Origin: Parerythrobacter aestuarii
GTDB taxonomy: Bacteria; Pseudomonadota; Alphaproteobacteria; Sphingomonadales; Sphingomonadaceae
Reading direction: 5' to 3'
Length of the DNA stretch: 64,000 nucleotides
Assembly (NCBI RefSeq): GCF_030140925.1
Contig: NZ_JARBWD010000001.1
Coordinates: 2,604,001-2,668,000, forward strand
The notes below the pieces were generated by a model that was not told where the DNA came from, made no database searches, and saw only the letters and a program-made list of their open reading frames with translations. Positions 36,060 to 45,155 of this stretch are shown here, piece by piece (the first letter of the stretch is position 1; every line of letters begins with the position of its first letter). The position numbers and the translations under genes were made by a program.

Positions 36060-38360
36060 CTAAGCAGTCATGGCCGTGGCGTTGCCGGCCTCTGTCCACA
36101 CTCGCAATTGCTCGGCCGACATCGGCCGGCTCAACAGGAAGCCCTGGATGCTCCGGCATCCTTCGCGGCGCAGGATTTCCAGCTGCTGCTCGTCTTCCAC
36201 GCCTTCAGCCAGCGTTTCCATTCCCAGCGCCTCTGCCAGCGTAGTGATCGCCCGGATGATTGCGTGCCCGTTTTCGCCGCTGGCAAGGTCGGTGACGAAG
36301 CTGCGGTCGATCTTGACCTTGTCGAACGGGAAAGAGCGCAAGTAGCTGAGCGAGGAATAGCCCGTGCCGAAATCGTCGAGCGCGATACGCACGCCCAGAT
36401 TGCGCAGCTGGTGCAGGATCGCCATGGTCTTCTCGACTTGGGCGATGAAGATGCTCTCCGTGATCTCCAGCTCGAGCCGGTTGGGCGCGATGCCCGACGA
36501 GGCAATGGCATTGAGGATCTTCGACACCAGTTCAGGCGAGCTGAATTGCTTGGGCGAGATGTTGACCGCCACCGCGAGGTCTTCGTCCCACTGGCTGGCC
36601 TGATGGCAAGCCTCGCGGATGACCCATTCCCCGATCGGCAGGATCAGCCCGGTCTCCTCGGCCAGCGGAATGAAGTCCACAGGAGAGACCAAGCCCTTGA
36701 CCGGATGATTCCAGCGGATCAGCGCTTCGAAACCTTTGAGCCGTTCTTCGGTCAGGCTGTAGAGCGGCTGGAAGTAGAGTTCGAATTCGCCTTCGCTGAT
36801 GGCCTTGCGGAGGTCGAGTTCCATCTGCCGGCGCAGGCGAGCCTGCTCGTCGAGCGAAGGCTCGAAGAAGTGATAGCAGGACTTGCCTTCATGCTTCGCC
36901 CGGTACAGCGCCAGGTCGGCATGCTTCATCAGCGTGACGCCGTCCGCGCCATCGGCAGGCGCGATCGCGATGCCGAGGCTGGCCGAGCAGTCCGCCTTCT
37001 GCCCTTCGATTTCGATATCGCGCATGAAGCAGGACTGGACCGTGCGAGCGATCGTGTTGAGATCGTCATCCGGGGCGATCCCGTCGATCAATATCGCAAA
37101 CTCGTCACCGCCCAGCCGGGCGATGGTCGCATCCGCCAGGTCTTCGCGCAGGAAGTCGGCCACGTTCTTCAGCAAGGCGTCGCCCGCCGGATGGCCTAAG
37201 GTGTCGTTGACGACCTTGAAATCGTCGAGGTCGGCATAGACCACCATGACCTGCCCCTCGCCCTTGCGCCGCGCCATGGACAGCGTCAGTTGCTCAACGA
37301 ACAGCTTGCGATTGGGCAGGTTGGTCAGCCCGTCATGCAGGCCGACATGGACGATTTCCTTCTCGCGCTCGTCGATCGCTTCGATCATGGCGTTGAAGCT
37401 TCCGGCCAGGCGGCCGATCTCGTCGTCGGTGTCGACAGTGACTTCGACCCGCTCGCCGGCGCTGACGAGCCGGGTTGCTTCGTCGAGCTTGCGCAGCGGC
37501 GCAGTCATGGTTTTGGCGACACGCCAGCTGAGCGCTACCACCAGCAGCAATCCGGCGACGGCCAGCGCTGCCAGCAGCCAGCGTATGCCGGAGTATTCGG
37601 CCAGTGCGCGGGTCAGCGAATGCTTCAGCACCAGTTGCGGGCTGAGGTCTTCCTGCAGCGATGGCAGTTCCGACACGCGATAGAGCATGCGCTCGCCCTC
37701 GGCCCGTTCGAACACTGCGCCAAGGGGCGCGTCAGCGATGGTCGCCGGCAGGCTGGCGCGGCGCAGGACCGAAGCGTCGAGATCGATCGCAGCAAGCTCC
37801 ACCAGGCGTGCCAGTGCTGCCTCGTCGAGCGGCTGCGTCACGACCAGCCAGCCAACCAGGTCGGGCACTTCGATCGGCGATGCAGCGGCCAGCGCGAGCT
37901 GGTCTCCCTGCATGATGACGCCGTACTTCCGGCCTTCGTCGAGGGCGCTCCACAGGCCCATCGGGTTAGGCATGGCATCGCCGGTAGAACCGGTAAGCGA
38001 GGCATCGTAGCCAACAACGAAAGCGGCGCTGCTGCCCGAACGCTCGCGCAGGCTATCCAGAGCGCTGGAAATGGTCGGACGGTCGTTGGTAGCTACCGCT
38101 TCACGAAAGCCGAAATCGCGCGAAAGGACGTCGGTCGAGCTGCGCATCTGGCGCGCGCGCAGGTCGAGTATCTCATCGAACACCCGCGCATTGGCGGCCA
38201 GGTCGCGCGTCGTGGCATTCTCTGCGAAACGACCAATGCCCTGCCCGACAATAACCATGATCGTAGCGAGCACGACGGCAAACAGCGCTGCGTAGAGCGC
38301 TGCCATGCGCAGCTTCAGCGAGCCGAAGCGCAGCATGTCGATGCGACCGATGGCCGTCAC
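36060..38360 (-). CDS. Membrane GGDEF-EAL cyclic-di-GMP enzyme with HAMP
   Basis: This 766-residue protein senses something outside the cytoplasmic membrane and handles cyclic di-GMP. Order: transmembrane helix (about 20-42), a periplasmic domain of about 215 residues, a second helix (260-280), HAMP (284-336), GGDEF (RLGGDEF at 415-421, active-site motif intact) and EAL (FEALIRWNHP at 544-553 and DFGTGYSSL). Both catalytic motifs look intact. The start GTG 38360 overlaps the end of the cupredoxin gene (GTGA), so they are coupled. The ligand of the sensor domain is unknown. Confidence 0.92.
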   Translation of the reverse strand: MTAIGRIDMLRFGSLKLRMAALYAALFAVVLATIMVIVGQGIGRFAENATTRDLAANARVFDEILDLRARQMRSSTDVLSRDFGFREAVATNDRPTISSALDSLRERSGSSAAFVVGYDASLTGSTGDAMPNPMGLWSALDEGRKYGVIMQGDQLALAAASPIEVPDLVGWLVVTQPLDEAALARLVELAAIDLDASVLRRASLPATIADAPLGAVFERAEGERMLYRVSELPSLQEDLSPQLVLKHSLTRALAEYSGIRWLLAALAVAGLLLVVALSWRVAKTMTAPLRKLDEATRLVSAGERVEVTVDTDDEIGRLAGSFNAMIEAIDEREKEIVHVGLHDGLTNLPNRKLFVEQLTLSMARRKGEGQVMVVYADLDDFKVVNDTLGHPAGDALLKNVADFLREDLADATIARLGGDEFAILIDGIAPDDDLNTIARTVQSCFMRDIEIEGQKADCSASLGIAIAPADGADGVTLMKHADLALYRAKHEGKSCYHFFEPSLDEQARLRRQMELDLRKAISEGEFELYFQPLYSLTEERLKGFEALIRWNHPVKGLVSPVDFIPLAEETGLILPIGEWVIREACHQASQWDEDLAVAVNISPKQFSSPELVSKILNAIASSGIAPNRLELEITESIFIAQVEKTMAILHQLRNLGVRIALDDFGTGYSSLSYLRSFPFDKVKIDRSFVTDLASGENGHAIIRAITTLAEALGMETLAEGVEDEQQLEILRREGCRSIQGFLLSRPMSAEQLRVWTEAGNATAMTA

Positions 38361-38968
38361 CGCAATTTCACCTTGTACTTGCGCGACAGGCCGCCATCGA
38401 GCGAAACGGTGTAGCGCACTTCATTGCCCGGTGCCCTTAGGCGCGGATGCCAGATTGTGACGGTAGCACTGCCGCCGGGCACTGCGGAGATGTTGGCGAT
38501 ACCATTGCCATTGGTCTTGGCCGCATAGGGCGTGTCCACCACCCGGACATAACCGCGCATGTTGTCATGGATATTGCAGCCAAGCGCGGCCGAACCGGCG
38601 ACGTCGAAACGCTGGGCCCGGGTCTGGTCGCGGCCATAAAGATCGATCTCGAAGCGAGCGATCTTGGAGAAGCTGTAGATGCTGTGACGAACCCGGTCGA
38701 GATTGGGAAACGCTACGGTCGAACCCTTGGCCACGATCAGCGTGCCGGGCGTGAACTGCAGGTTCTTCTGCGCCATCGCGGCGCGCCAGGGAAAGCCTGA
38801 GGGAGACCTTGCGCCCCCTGCCGGGGTGATTTCCACGACGGCATCGCGGATCGGCAAGCCACGCTCGTCGACGACCTGTACACGCGCAGAACCATTGCCG
38901 GCCGCAAGCAGGTGCGCGGCAGGAACAGCGAGGCCTAGGCATGCCAGGAAGATCGCGAGCAGTCTCAC
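38357..38968 (-). CDS. Cupredoxin-like exported protein (methylamine utilisation type)
   Basis: This predicted periplasmic protein of about 203 residues has a signal peptide (VRLLAIFLACLGLAVPAAH). The C-terminal part is a blue-copper-like fold: FPNLDRVRHSIYSFS offers one His ligand, and GCNIHDNMRGYV offers Cys, His and Met, the type 1 copper set. Family members are called methylamine utilisation protein though that role is unproven here. The start is uncertain: GTG 38968 begins the signal peptide, while TTG 39013 extends the frame. It is coupled to the GGDEF-EAL gene downstream. Confidence 0.72.
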   Translation of the reverse strand: MRLLAIFLACLGLAVPAAHLLAAGNGSARVQVVDERGLPIRDAVVEITPAGGARSPSGFPWRAAMAQKNLQFTPGTLIVAKGSTVAFPNLDRVRHSIYSFSKIARFEIDLYGRDQTRAQRFDVAGSAALGCNIHDNMRGYVRVVDTPYAAKTNGNGIANISAVPGGSATVTIWHPRLRAPGNEVRYTVSLDGGLSRKYKVKLR

Positions 38969-39055
38969 GACCGTGGCAATTAGGAGAGAAACCTTAATGA
39001 ACCCCTCAGACAAGGCGAATGGGTGGAATTAGCGCGGCCTTAACCATGCGATCCT

Positions 39056-39976
39056 ATGTCGCTGAGAATGAAGCGAGTTCCAGCCCTTGCCATCATGACC
39101 ATCGGCCTTGCGTTCGGCCCGGTGGCTGCCTTCGCGCAGGACAGCGATGTCAGCTCTCCAGTGGAGAGTGAGAAGACCGTATTTGAAGGCGGGAAACTGC
39201 TGCTGACCAATGCCGTCAGCTCTGTGGAAGGTGCCAGCGGAGGCGGCATCGCCACCTGGGCCACGATCGGCGGGCTCGAAACCAACAGCGGGATCGGGCT
39301 GACCGGCCATGTGACGTTGATCGAGTTGCCCGACTACGGTTGGCAGAGCCACGGCATCGCCCTCGGCATCGGCAACCGGGTCGAGCTCTCCTACGCCAGG
39401 CAGAATTTCGACACCCGCGATGTGGGTGCGGCGCTCGGTCTCGGTCAGGGCTTCACATTCAATCAGGACGTATTCGGGGCCAAGGTCCGTCTCGCGGGCG
39501 ACCTCGTGTATGGCGATCCGCTGGTCCCGCAGATCAGTGTCGGTGTCCAGCATAAGCGCAGCCGCGATGCGGCGATCGTGCAGGCGGTCGGGGCGGACAG
39601 CGCCAATGGCACCGATGTCTTCGTCAGCGCATCCAAGCTGTTCCTGTCGCACAGCGTCCTTGCCTCGGCGACACTTCGCTACACATCCGGGAACCAGGGC
39701 GGCCTGCTCGGCTTCGGCAATGTCACTGACGACGACCGCGAGTTGCAGTTCGAAGGCTCGATCGCCTACCAGCTCTCGCGCCGGGCCGTGATCGGAGCAG
39801 AGTTTCGCAGCAAGCCAGACAATCTCGGGCTCGGCGAGGACGACTGGATGGATGTCTTCGCCGCCTATGCCGTGAGCGACAACATCACGCTGACGGCGGC
39901 CTATGCCGACCTCGGCTCCATCGCTACTTTCGACAACCAGCGCGGCGGCTTCCTTTCCGCCCAGATCGCATTCTGA
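39056..39976 (+). CDS. DUF3034 family outer-membrane-like protein
   Basis: This 306-residue protein belongs to DUF3034. It has a Sec signal peptide (cleavage after AFAQ near residue 27), then beta strands alternating hydrophobic and polar residues (VTLIELPDYGWQSHGIALGI, AYAVSDNITLTAAYADLG) and ends in Phe (LSAQIAF), all suggesting an outer-membrane barrel. Function is unknown. It precedes a truncated globin and diverges from the cupredoxin and GGDEF-EAL genes. A start at residue 5 (39068) is also possible. Confidence 0.82.
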   Translation: MSLRMKRVPALAIMTIGLAFGPVAAFAQDSDVSSPVESEKTVFEGGKLLLTNAVSSVEGASGGGIATWATIGGLETNSGIGLTGHVTLIELPDYGWQSHGIALGIGNRVELSYARQNFDTRDVGAALGLGQGFTFNQDVFGAKVRLAGDLVYGDPLVPQISVGVQHKRSRDAAIVQAVGADSANGTDVFVSASKLFLSHSVLASATLRYTSGNQGGLLGFGNVTDDDRELQFEGSIAYQLSRRAVIGAEFRSKPDNLGLGEDDWMDVFAAYAVSDNITLTAAYADLGSIATFDNQRGGFLSAQIAF

Positions 39977-40011
39977 TCGCGCGTCCGGCCACGACACCAG
40001 GATCCAGCTCC

Positions 40012-40539
40012 ATGTTCCTCCTCCCCCTCGCTTTGCTTGCCATGCAGGAAACCCCGCCGCCAGACATCGACTGGGACAAGGAATTCGGGGTCGAGGAAGA
40101 AGTCCGCGACCCGGAGACCGGCGAACTCCCTGTCGATCCTTACGAACAGAGCAATGCCAATGCCGGGGCCAGGCAGTTCTCCGGCACGAAGATGGCGGAG
40201 CTGTTCGGCGGGCAGGATGGCATCCGCCGCATTGCCGAACGCACGGTTGACCTCTCCCGCGAAGACCCGCGCATCGCGGAAATCTTCGTCGCGCATGACA
40301 TGGTGCGGTTGAAGCGAACCCTGTTCGAACAGTTCTGCTACATCCTCAACGCCGGATGCGACTACACCGGCCGCGACATGGCGAAGGCGCATGACGGCAT
40401 GGGCGTGGAAAAGCGCGACCTCAATGCGCTGGTCGAGAACCTGCAGCAGGCCATGCGCGAAGAAGGCATACCCTTCGCCGCCCAGAACCGCTTCCTTGCC
40501 AAGCTGGCCCCGATGTCGAAGGACGTTGTCACGCGCTAG
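40012..40539 (+). CDS. Group 1 truncated haemoglobin-like exported protein
   Basis: This 175-residue protein has a short hydrophobic N-terminus (residues 1-10) and then a 2-on-2 globin core: IAEIFVAHDMVRLKRTLFEQ, FCYILNAGCDYTGRDM and KAHDGMGVEKRDLNALVENL. The HDGM segment aligns with the proximal-His region of group 1 globins. Members bind O2, NO or CO. It follows the DUF3034 gene by 35 bases, probably in one transcript. Whether it is exported is unsure, since the N-terminus is a weak signal. Confidence 0.78.
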   Translation: MFLLPLALLAMQETPPPDIDWDKEFGVEEEVRDPETGELPVDPYEQSNANAGARQFSGTKMAELFGGQDGIRRIAERTVDLSREDPRIAEIFVAHDMVRLKRTLFEQFCYILNAGCDYTGRDMAKAHDGMGVEKRDLNALVENLQQAMREEGIPFAAQNRFLAKLAPMSKDVVTR

Positions 40540-40676
40540 CTTGCCTGTGGTCCCGTCATCGACCAACGGGTTCGATCCGTCGGTTGCATCAGGACTTGAT
40601 AAACCACCTCAAGCAAGATGACTTTATCGCTTCGGCTGCTATGGCCATCCATAAGGCACGCGAGAGAGGATAAGCC

Positions 40677-41735
40677 GTGAGGTCGCCAGATACATTGCCG
40701 GAAACAGGTCACGCTACGAGTGAGGTCACGCCGGAAAGCTTCGATCCACGCCGGCTCGCGCGCGAGCTGAAGCCGTTCTACGAACCCCGTACAGCGCGCA
40801 GCTGGATCGAGCTGGCGATCACGCTTGTGCCCTTCATTGCCGTGTTCGGTACAATCTTGTTCGCCATAGATGCAGGCTATTGGATCGCGCTACTTCTGGC
40901 ACCTATCGCCGGGCTGCTCTTGCTGCGGCTGTTCATTATCCAGCACGATTGCGGCCACGGTGCGTTCATGCGCCGCCGCGGGATCAACGACTGGCTGGGG
41001 CGCGCACTCGGCGTGCTCACGCTGACGCCATATGATTGCTGGCGCCGCAGCCACGCGCTGCACCACGCCGCCACCGGAAATCTCGATGCCCGCGGGTTTG
41101 GCGATGTCGATACGCTGACAGTGCGCGAGTATCTGGAAGGCAGCCGCTGGCAGCGGATATTTTATCGCACCTACCGGCATCCGGTGGTGCTGCTGGGCCT
41201 GGGCCCGGCCTACCTGTTCCTGCTCCGCCACCGCCTGCCGATCGGGCTCATGACCGCGGGCAAGGAATACTGGATCAGCGCCATGGCGACCAATGCCGTG
41301 ATCGCCACGATCCTCGGCGGGCTCATCTGGGCCTTCGGTATCGGTGCCGTGTCGGCAGTGTTTTTCCCGGTGTTGCTGACAGCTGCCAGCATGGGAGTTT
41401 GGTTGTTCTACATCCAGCACCAGTTCGAAGACGCGCATTGGGACCAGCGCGAGGATTGGGAATTCCATGAAGCAGCCCTCGCGGGCAGCAGTTACCTCGA
41501 CCTGCCGGCACCGCTCCGTTGGTTCACCGGCAATATCGGGATCCACCACATCCACCACCTGGCCAGCCGAATCCCGTTCTACCGCTTGCCGGAAGCGCTG
41601 CGGGCGCACCCGCGCCTGGCCGAGCTCAACCGCTTCACAATGCGCCAGACCTTCAAGCCCTTGGCGCTCGCGCTGTGGGACGAACAACAACGCAAGCTGG
41701 TGACTTTCCGCGAGGCGAAGCGGCTGGCTGCCTAG
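40677..41735 (+). CDS. Fatty acid desaturase
   Basis: This 352-residue membrane di-iron enzyme puts a double bond into acyl chains. The three histidine boxes are HDCGHGAF, HALHHA and HHIHHL, all complete. Four or so transmembrane segments separate them. It has a plain N-terminus without signal peptide. The start is GTG 40677; GAGAGGATAA lies a few bases before it. A strong terminator follows. The position of the introduced bond (delta-9 or delta-12 type) cannot be read from the sequence. Confidence 0.92.
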   Translation: MRSPDTLPETGHATSEVTPESFDPRRLARELKPFYEPRTARSWIELAITLVPFIAVFGTILFAIDAGYWIALLLAPIAGLLLLRLFIIQHDCGHGAFMRRRGINDWLGRALGVLTLTPYDCWRRSHALHHAATGNLDARGFGDVDTLTVREYLEGSRWQRIFYRTYRHPVVLLGLGPAYLFLLRHRLPIGLMTAGKEYWISAMATNAVIATILGGLIWAFGIGAVSAVFFPVLLTAASMGVWLFYIQHQFEDAHWDQREDWEFHEAALAGSSYLDLPAPLRWFTGNIGIHHIHHLASRIPFYRLPEALRAHPRLAELNRFTMRQTFKPLALALWDEQQRKLVTFREAKRLAA

Positions 41736-41757
41736 CAGCTACAATCATGAGCAAACG

Positions 41758-41795
41758 AAAAAGGCCGCCGGATTGCTCCTGCGGCCTTTCTTGTT
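41758..41795. terminator. Bidirectional intrinsic terminator
   Basis: AAAGGCCGC (41760-41768) and GCGGCCTTT (41781-41789) make a perfect 9-bp stem around a 12-base loop, with A residues before it and T residues after it. It lies between the convergent desaturase and SDR genes and should terminate both. Confidence 0.85.
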
Positions 41796-41813
41796 CTTGC
41801 AGCCCCCTTGGAA

Positions 41814-42623
41814 CTACCTGCCCGACGGATCGACGAAGTTCCCTGCCCCGACATTGGCGTTCACTACACCTCCGTCGATCGCCAGCGTGGTGCCAACAAC
41901 ATAGTCACCGGCACGGCTGAGCAGGTAAATCGCACCTGCCGCCATATCTTCGGTCACGCCAACACGGCCGGATGGAATACCGCGAGCCGATGCTTCCGGA
42001 TTGTCGCGCGCGGCGCGGTTCATGGCGCTGGGGAAAGCGCCCGGGCCGATGCCGTTGACGACGATATTGTCGCGCACCAGCTCGGCCGCCATCCGGCGGG
42101 TCAGGTGGATGAGACCGGCCTTGGACGCCTGGTAAGGGTAGGTCGGCCACGGGTTCGATTTCATGCCATCGATACTGGCGATCATCAGCACCTTGGCCGG
42201 ACGCTCGGGCGTCGCTGCCGCCTTGAGCAGCGGGTAGAGCTTCTGGGTCAGGAAGAACGGCGTCTTCACGTTGAGGTCCATCGTCCGGTCCCAGCCTGCC
42301 TCAGTGAACTCGGCAAAGGGCTCGCCCCAGGCCGCACCGGCATTGTTGACCAGCAGGTCGAGCTTGTCCTCACGGCTGGCGATCTCGTCAGCCAGCTGCT
42401 GGATGCCTTCGACCTGGCTCAAGTCTCCAGTCAGGCCAATGACCTTGTCACCCAGTTCGGCGGCTGTCTCGTCAACCTGTTCCTTCTTGCGGGCAACGAT
42501 GTAGACACGTTCGCAGCCGGCTTCGAGCAAGCCCTCGACGATCATCTTGCCGATGCCGCGCGAACCACCCGTTACCAGCGCGACGCGGCCTTGCAGACCG
42601 AACAGGTCCTGTAGGTTCATCAT
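41814..42623 (-). CDS. Short-chain dehydrogenase/reductase
   Basis: This 269-residue SDR has the Rossmann motif TGGSRGIGKMIV, NNAGAAWGEPFA and the active site YPYQASKAGL with YxxxK. ASIDGM supplies the Ser. It is probably a 3-hydroxyacyl or alcohol dehydrogenase acting with the two upstream acyl-CoA dehydrogenases, whose gene ends 15 bases before it. Start ATG 42623 or 42620 is a matter of one codon; GGGAGAG is five to eight bases upstream. Confidence 0.9.
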   Translation of the reverse strand: MMNLQDLFGLQGRVALVTGGSRGIGKMIVEGLLEAGCERVYIVARKKEQVDETAAELGDKVIGLTGDLSQVEGIQQLADEIASREDKLDLLVNNAGAAWGEPFAEFTEAGWDRTMDLNVKTPFFLTQKLYPLLKAAATPERPAKVLMIASIDGMKSNPWPTYPYQASKAGLIHLTRRMAAELVRDNIVVNGIGPGAFPSAMNRAARDNPEASARGIPSGRVGVTEDMAAGAIYLLSRAGDYVVGTTLAIDGGVVNANVGAGNFVDPSGR

Positions 42624-42637
42624 AATTTCTCTCCCGC

Positions 42638-43777
42638 TCAGTATCCGCTGAGCTCGGCCACGCGGTTGGCGTGGTAATAAGCGTCACCGAGGAACTCCTG
42701 CAGCGCGCGGTCGCGCTTCATGTAGAGCCCGATGTCGTATTCGTCGGTCATGCCGATCCCGCCGTGCATCTGCACGCCTTCGCGAACGGCAAGCCCGGCG
42801 GTGGTGGCAACCTTGGCCTTGGCAACCGACGCCATCAGCGAGGCCTGCTCGCTGCCGGCATCGAGCAGCTGCTGGGCCTTGATGGTGGCGGCACGGGCAA
42901 TCTCGACTTCGGAATAAAGATGCGCGGCGCGGTGCTGCAGCGCCTGGAACTCGCCGATGACCTTGCCGAACTGCTTGCGCTGCTTGATGTAGTCGACAGT
43001 CATGTCCATCGCCCCGCGCGCGACACCAACGCCTTCGCTGGCGCTGCCAACACGGCCAGCATCGAGCATGGCATTGAGCACGGCGCGGCCATTGTCGACT
43101 TCACCGATCACGGCATCGCCGTCGAGCTCGACCCCGTCGAACTTCGTATGCGTTGCCATCGAGCTGTCGACCAGCCGCACCGCAGCGTGGCTCATGTTGG
43201 CAGCGTCCTTGGGCACGGCGAACAGGGTGATGCCATCTTCGTCGCTGTCCGAGCCTGAGGTGCGCGCGGCAACCACCAGCATGTCGGCGCTGCCGCCGTA
43301 GACCACGAAGTCCTTCTGGCCGCTGAGTTTGAAACCGTTACCTGAACGTTCGGCCCGGCACTGAATGCTTTCGGGCCGATGCTTGGGGCCTTCGTCGATG
43401 GCGACCGCGAACACGCTCTTGCCTTCGACCAGGCCAGGCAAATAGCGGCCGCGCATATCGTCGCTGCTATGCTTGAGCGCGGTGGCGGCGAGAACCGAGG
43501 AGGTGAGGAAAGGCGACGGCGTGAGGTTACGCCCGATCTCCTCCAGCACGATCCCGGCTTCGACATGGCCCATGCCCATGCCGCCATCGTCCTCGCCGAC
43601 GAGGATGCCGGTGAAGCCCATTTCGCCGAACTGTTCCCACAGCCCGTGACCGAAGCCGTCCTTGCAATCGCGGTCACGCCAGTGGCGCAGCTGCTTCGCG
43701 ATGCTACCTTCCTCGGCCATGAACTGGCTGGCGGTCTCGGCCAGCATCGCCTGATCGTCGTCGTGATACAGTGGCAT
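42638..43777 (-). CDS. Acyl-CoA dehydrogenase, second of adjacent pair
   Basis: This 379-residue flavoenzyme introduces an alpha-beta double bond into acyl-CoA. MHGGIGMTDEYDIGLYMKRD near the C-terminus is the family signature. Its start is 3 bases after the stop of a second acyl-CoA dehydrogenase gene. Pairs like this commonly make one heteromeric enzyme, as in steroid side-chain degradation, in which only one subunit keeps the catalytic base. The substrate is not identifiable from sequence. Confidence 0.88.
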   Translation of the reverse strand: MPLYHDDDQAMLAETASQFMAEEGSIAKQLRHWRDRDCKDGFGHGLWEQFGEMGFTGILVGEDDGGMGMGHVEAGIVLEEIGRNLTPSPFLTSSVLAATALKHSSDDMRGRYLPGLVEGKSVFAVAIDEGPKHRPESIQCRAERSGNGFKLSGQKDFVVYGGSADMLVVAARTSGSDSDEDGITLFAVPKDAANMSHAAVRLVDSSMATHTKFDGVELDGDAVIGEVDNGRAVLNAMLDAGRVGSASEGVGVARGAMDMTVDYIKQRKQFGKVIGEFQALQHRAAHLYSEVEIARAATIKAQQLLDAGSEQASLMASVAKAKVATTAGLAVREGVQMHGGIGMTDEYDIGLYMKRDRALQEFLGDAYYHANRVAELSGY

Positions 43778-43780
43778 GGA

Positions 43781-44959
43781 TCAGGCTCCCGGCAGTTCGA
43801 GGATGCGTTTGGAAATGACGTTGAGCATGACTTCGCTCGTTCCGCCTTCGATCGAGTTGGCCTTGGTGCGCAGCCAGTTGCGCGCAGGCTTGCCGCCCTC
43901 GGTCTCGTCGCTGTCCCACTCCAGTGCGCGGCTGCCGCCAGCGCTCATGATCAGCTCGTTGCGGGTCTTGTTGAGCTCGGTCCCGGCGTATTTCATCATG
44001 TTCGGCTGCGCGGGGTGCGCCTTGCCGACCTTGATTTCGTCGAGGAACTTCTCGCTCATCGCGGTGAAGGCCAGCGCGTCGACATCGAACATCGCGATCT
44101 CGGCGCGCAGCACCGGGTCGAGCGTCGTGTGGCGGCTCATCGCCGCGCCCAGCGACGTGGCGCGATCACCACCGCCGGTAGCGGAAATCATCTCGCGCTC
44201 ATGCCCGAGCAGGTACTTGGCAACATCCCACCCGCGGTTGATCTCGCCGACGTAGCCGGGAATGTCTTCGCCATAGCTCTTTGGCACTGTCACATCGTCG
44301 AAGAAGGTTTCGCAGAACGGGCTGTTGCCGCTGATCAGCAGGATCGGCTTGGTCGACACGCCGGTGCTGGCCATGTCGTAGAGCATAAAGGTAATGCCCT
44401 GGTACTTGTTGGCCTTGTCTGTGCGGACGAGGCAGAAAATCCAGTCGGCCTTGTCGGCATAGGAGGTCCAGATCTTCTGGCCGTTGACCACCCAGTGGTC
44501 GCCCTTGTCTTCGCCGAAGGTCTGCAGGGAAACAAGGTCCGAACCAGAACCTGGCTCCGAATAGCCCTGGCACCAGCGGATTTCACCGCGGGCGATTTCG
44601 TTGAGGAAGCGCTGCTTCTGGCCTTCGGTGCCGAAGTGGAGCAGCGCCGGGCCGAGCATCCAGATGCCGAAGCTGGAGAGCGGCGGACGCGCATTGATCG
44701 CCGCCATTTCCTCGCGCAGGACCTTGGCCTCTGCCGGGCTCAGGCCCGCGCCACCATATTCCTTGGGCCATGCGGGAACGGTGTAGCCCTTCTCCACGCA
44801 GGCTTCGAACCACGCCTTCTGCGCGTCGCTCTTGAAGGTGGCGTTGCGTCCACCCCAGTAGATATCGTCTTCGTCGCGCACCGGCTCGCGCATTTCGGCG
44901 GGGCAGTTCGCCTCCAGCCAGGCGCGGGTTTCGCTGCGGAAAGTCTCAAGATCGGACAT
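43781..44959 (-). CDS. Acyl-CoA dehydrogenase, first of adjacent pair
   Basis: This 392-residue acyl-CoA dehydrogenase has RWCQGYSEPGSGSDLVSLQT (the FAD and substrate loop), GDHWVVNGQKIWTSYAD and the C-terminal signature EGGTSEVMLNVISKRIL. The start is ATG 44959, and frame extensions upstream have no family support. Together with the next gene it probably forms a heteromer. It diverges from the SDR at 45156; a palindrome-like motif lies 28 bases before the start. Confidence 0.9.
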   Translation of the reverse strand: MSDLETFRSETRAWLEANCPAEMREPVRDEDDIYWGGRNATFKSDAQKAWFEACVEKGYTVPAWPKEYGGAGLSPAEAKVLREEMAAINARPPLSSFGIWMLGPALLHFGTEGQKQRFLNEIARGEIRWCQGYSEPGSGSDLVSLQTFGEDKGDHWVVNGQKIWTSYADKADWIFCLVRTDKANKYQGITFMLYDMASTGVSTKPILLISGNSPFCETFFDDVTVPKSYGEDIPGYVGEINRGWDVAKYLLGHEREMISATGGGDRATSLGAAMSRHTTLDPVLRAEIAMFDVDALAFTAMSEKFLDEIKVGKAHPAQPNMMKYAGTELNKTRNELIMSAGGSRALEWDSDETEGGKPARNWLRTKANSIEGGTSEVMLNVISKRILELPGA

Positions 44960-44986
44960 GTTCCGACTCCTCTCATCGTCTCGAAC

Positions 44987-45003
44987 TTGACGCTTACGGT
45001 AAG
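44987..45003. promoter_or_regulatory. Operator-like motif in divergent spacer
   Basis: TTGACG (44987-44992) is followed by the near palindrome CTTACGGTAAG (44993-45003), whose arms CTTAC/GTAAG surround one base. It lies in the 196-base spacer between the acyl-CoA dehydrogenase operon and the divergent SDR. The sequence resembles sites of MerR-family regulators of acyl-CoA metabolism, from memory only. Confidence 0.3.
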
Positions 45004-45155
45004 GGGATTCGTACCCATGCTGCAAGCACCGTTTGTCCGCTCCGCCTTGCCGTAGCGTCAGGCCATGAGAGCCATCATACCGCGTTGACGAATACTCTCA
45101 TCGGCCTAAGCTGGTTGCAAAATGAAATGGGCCAAAAGGCAAGGGAGAGATGGAG

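Noticed and set aside
43379-45055. A 558-codon open frame on the plus strand opposite the two acyl-CoA dehydrogenases
   Set aside because: The minus-strand genes show full family motifs, and the opposite frame is an artefact of high GC at third positions.
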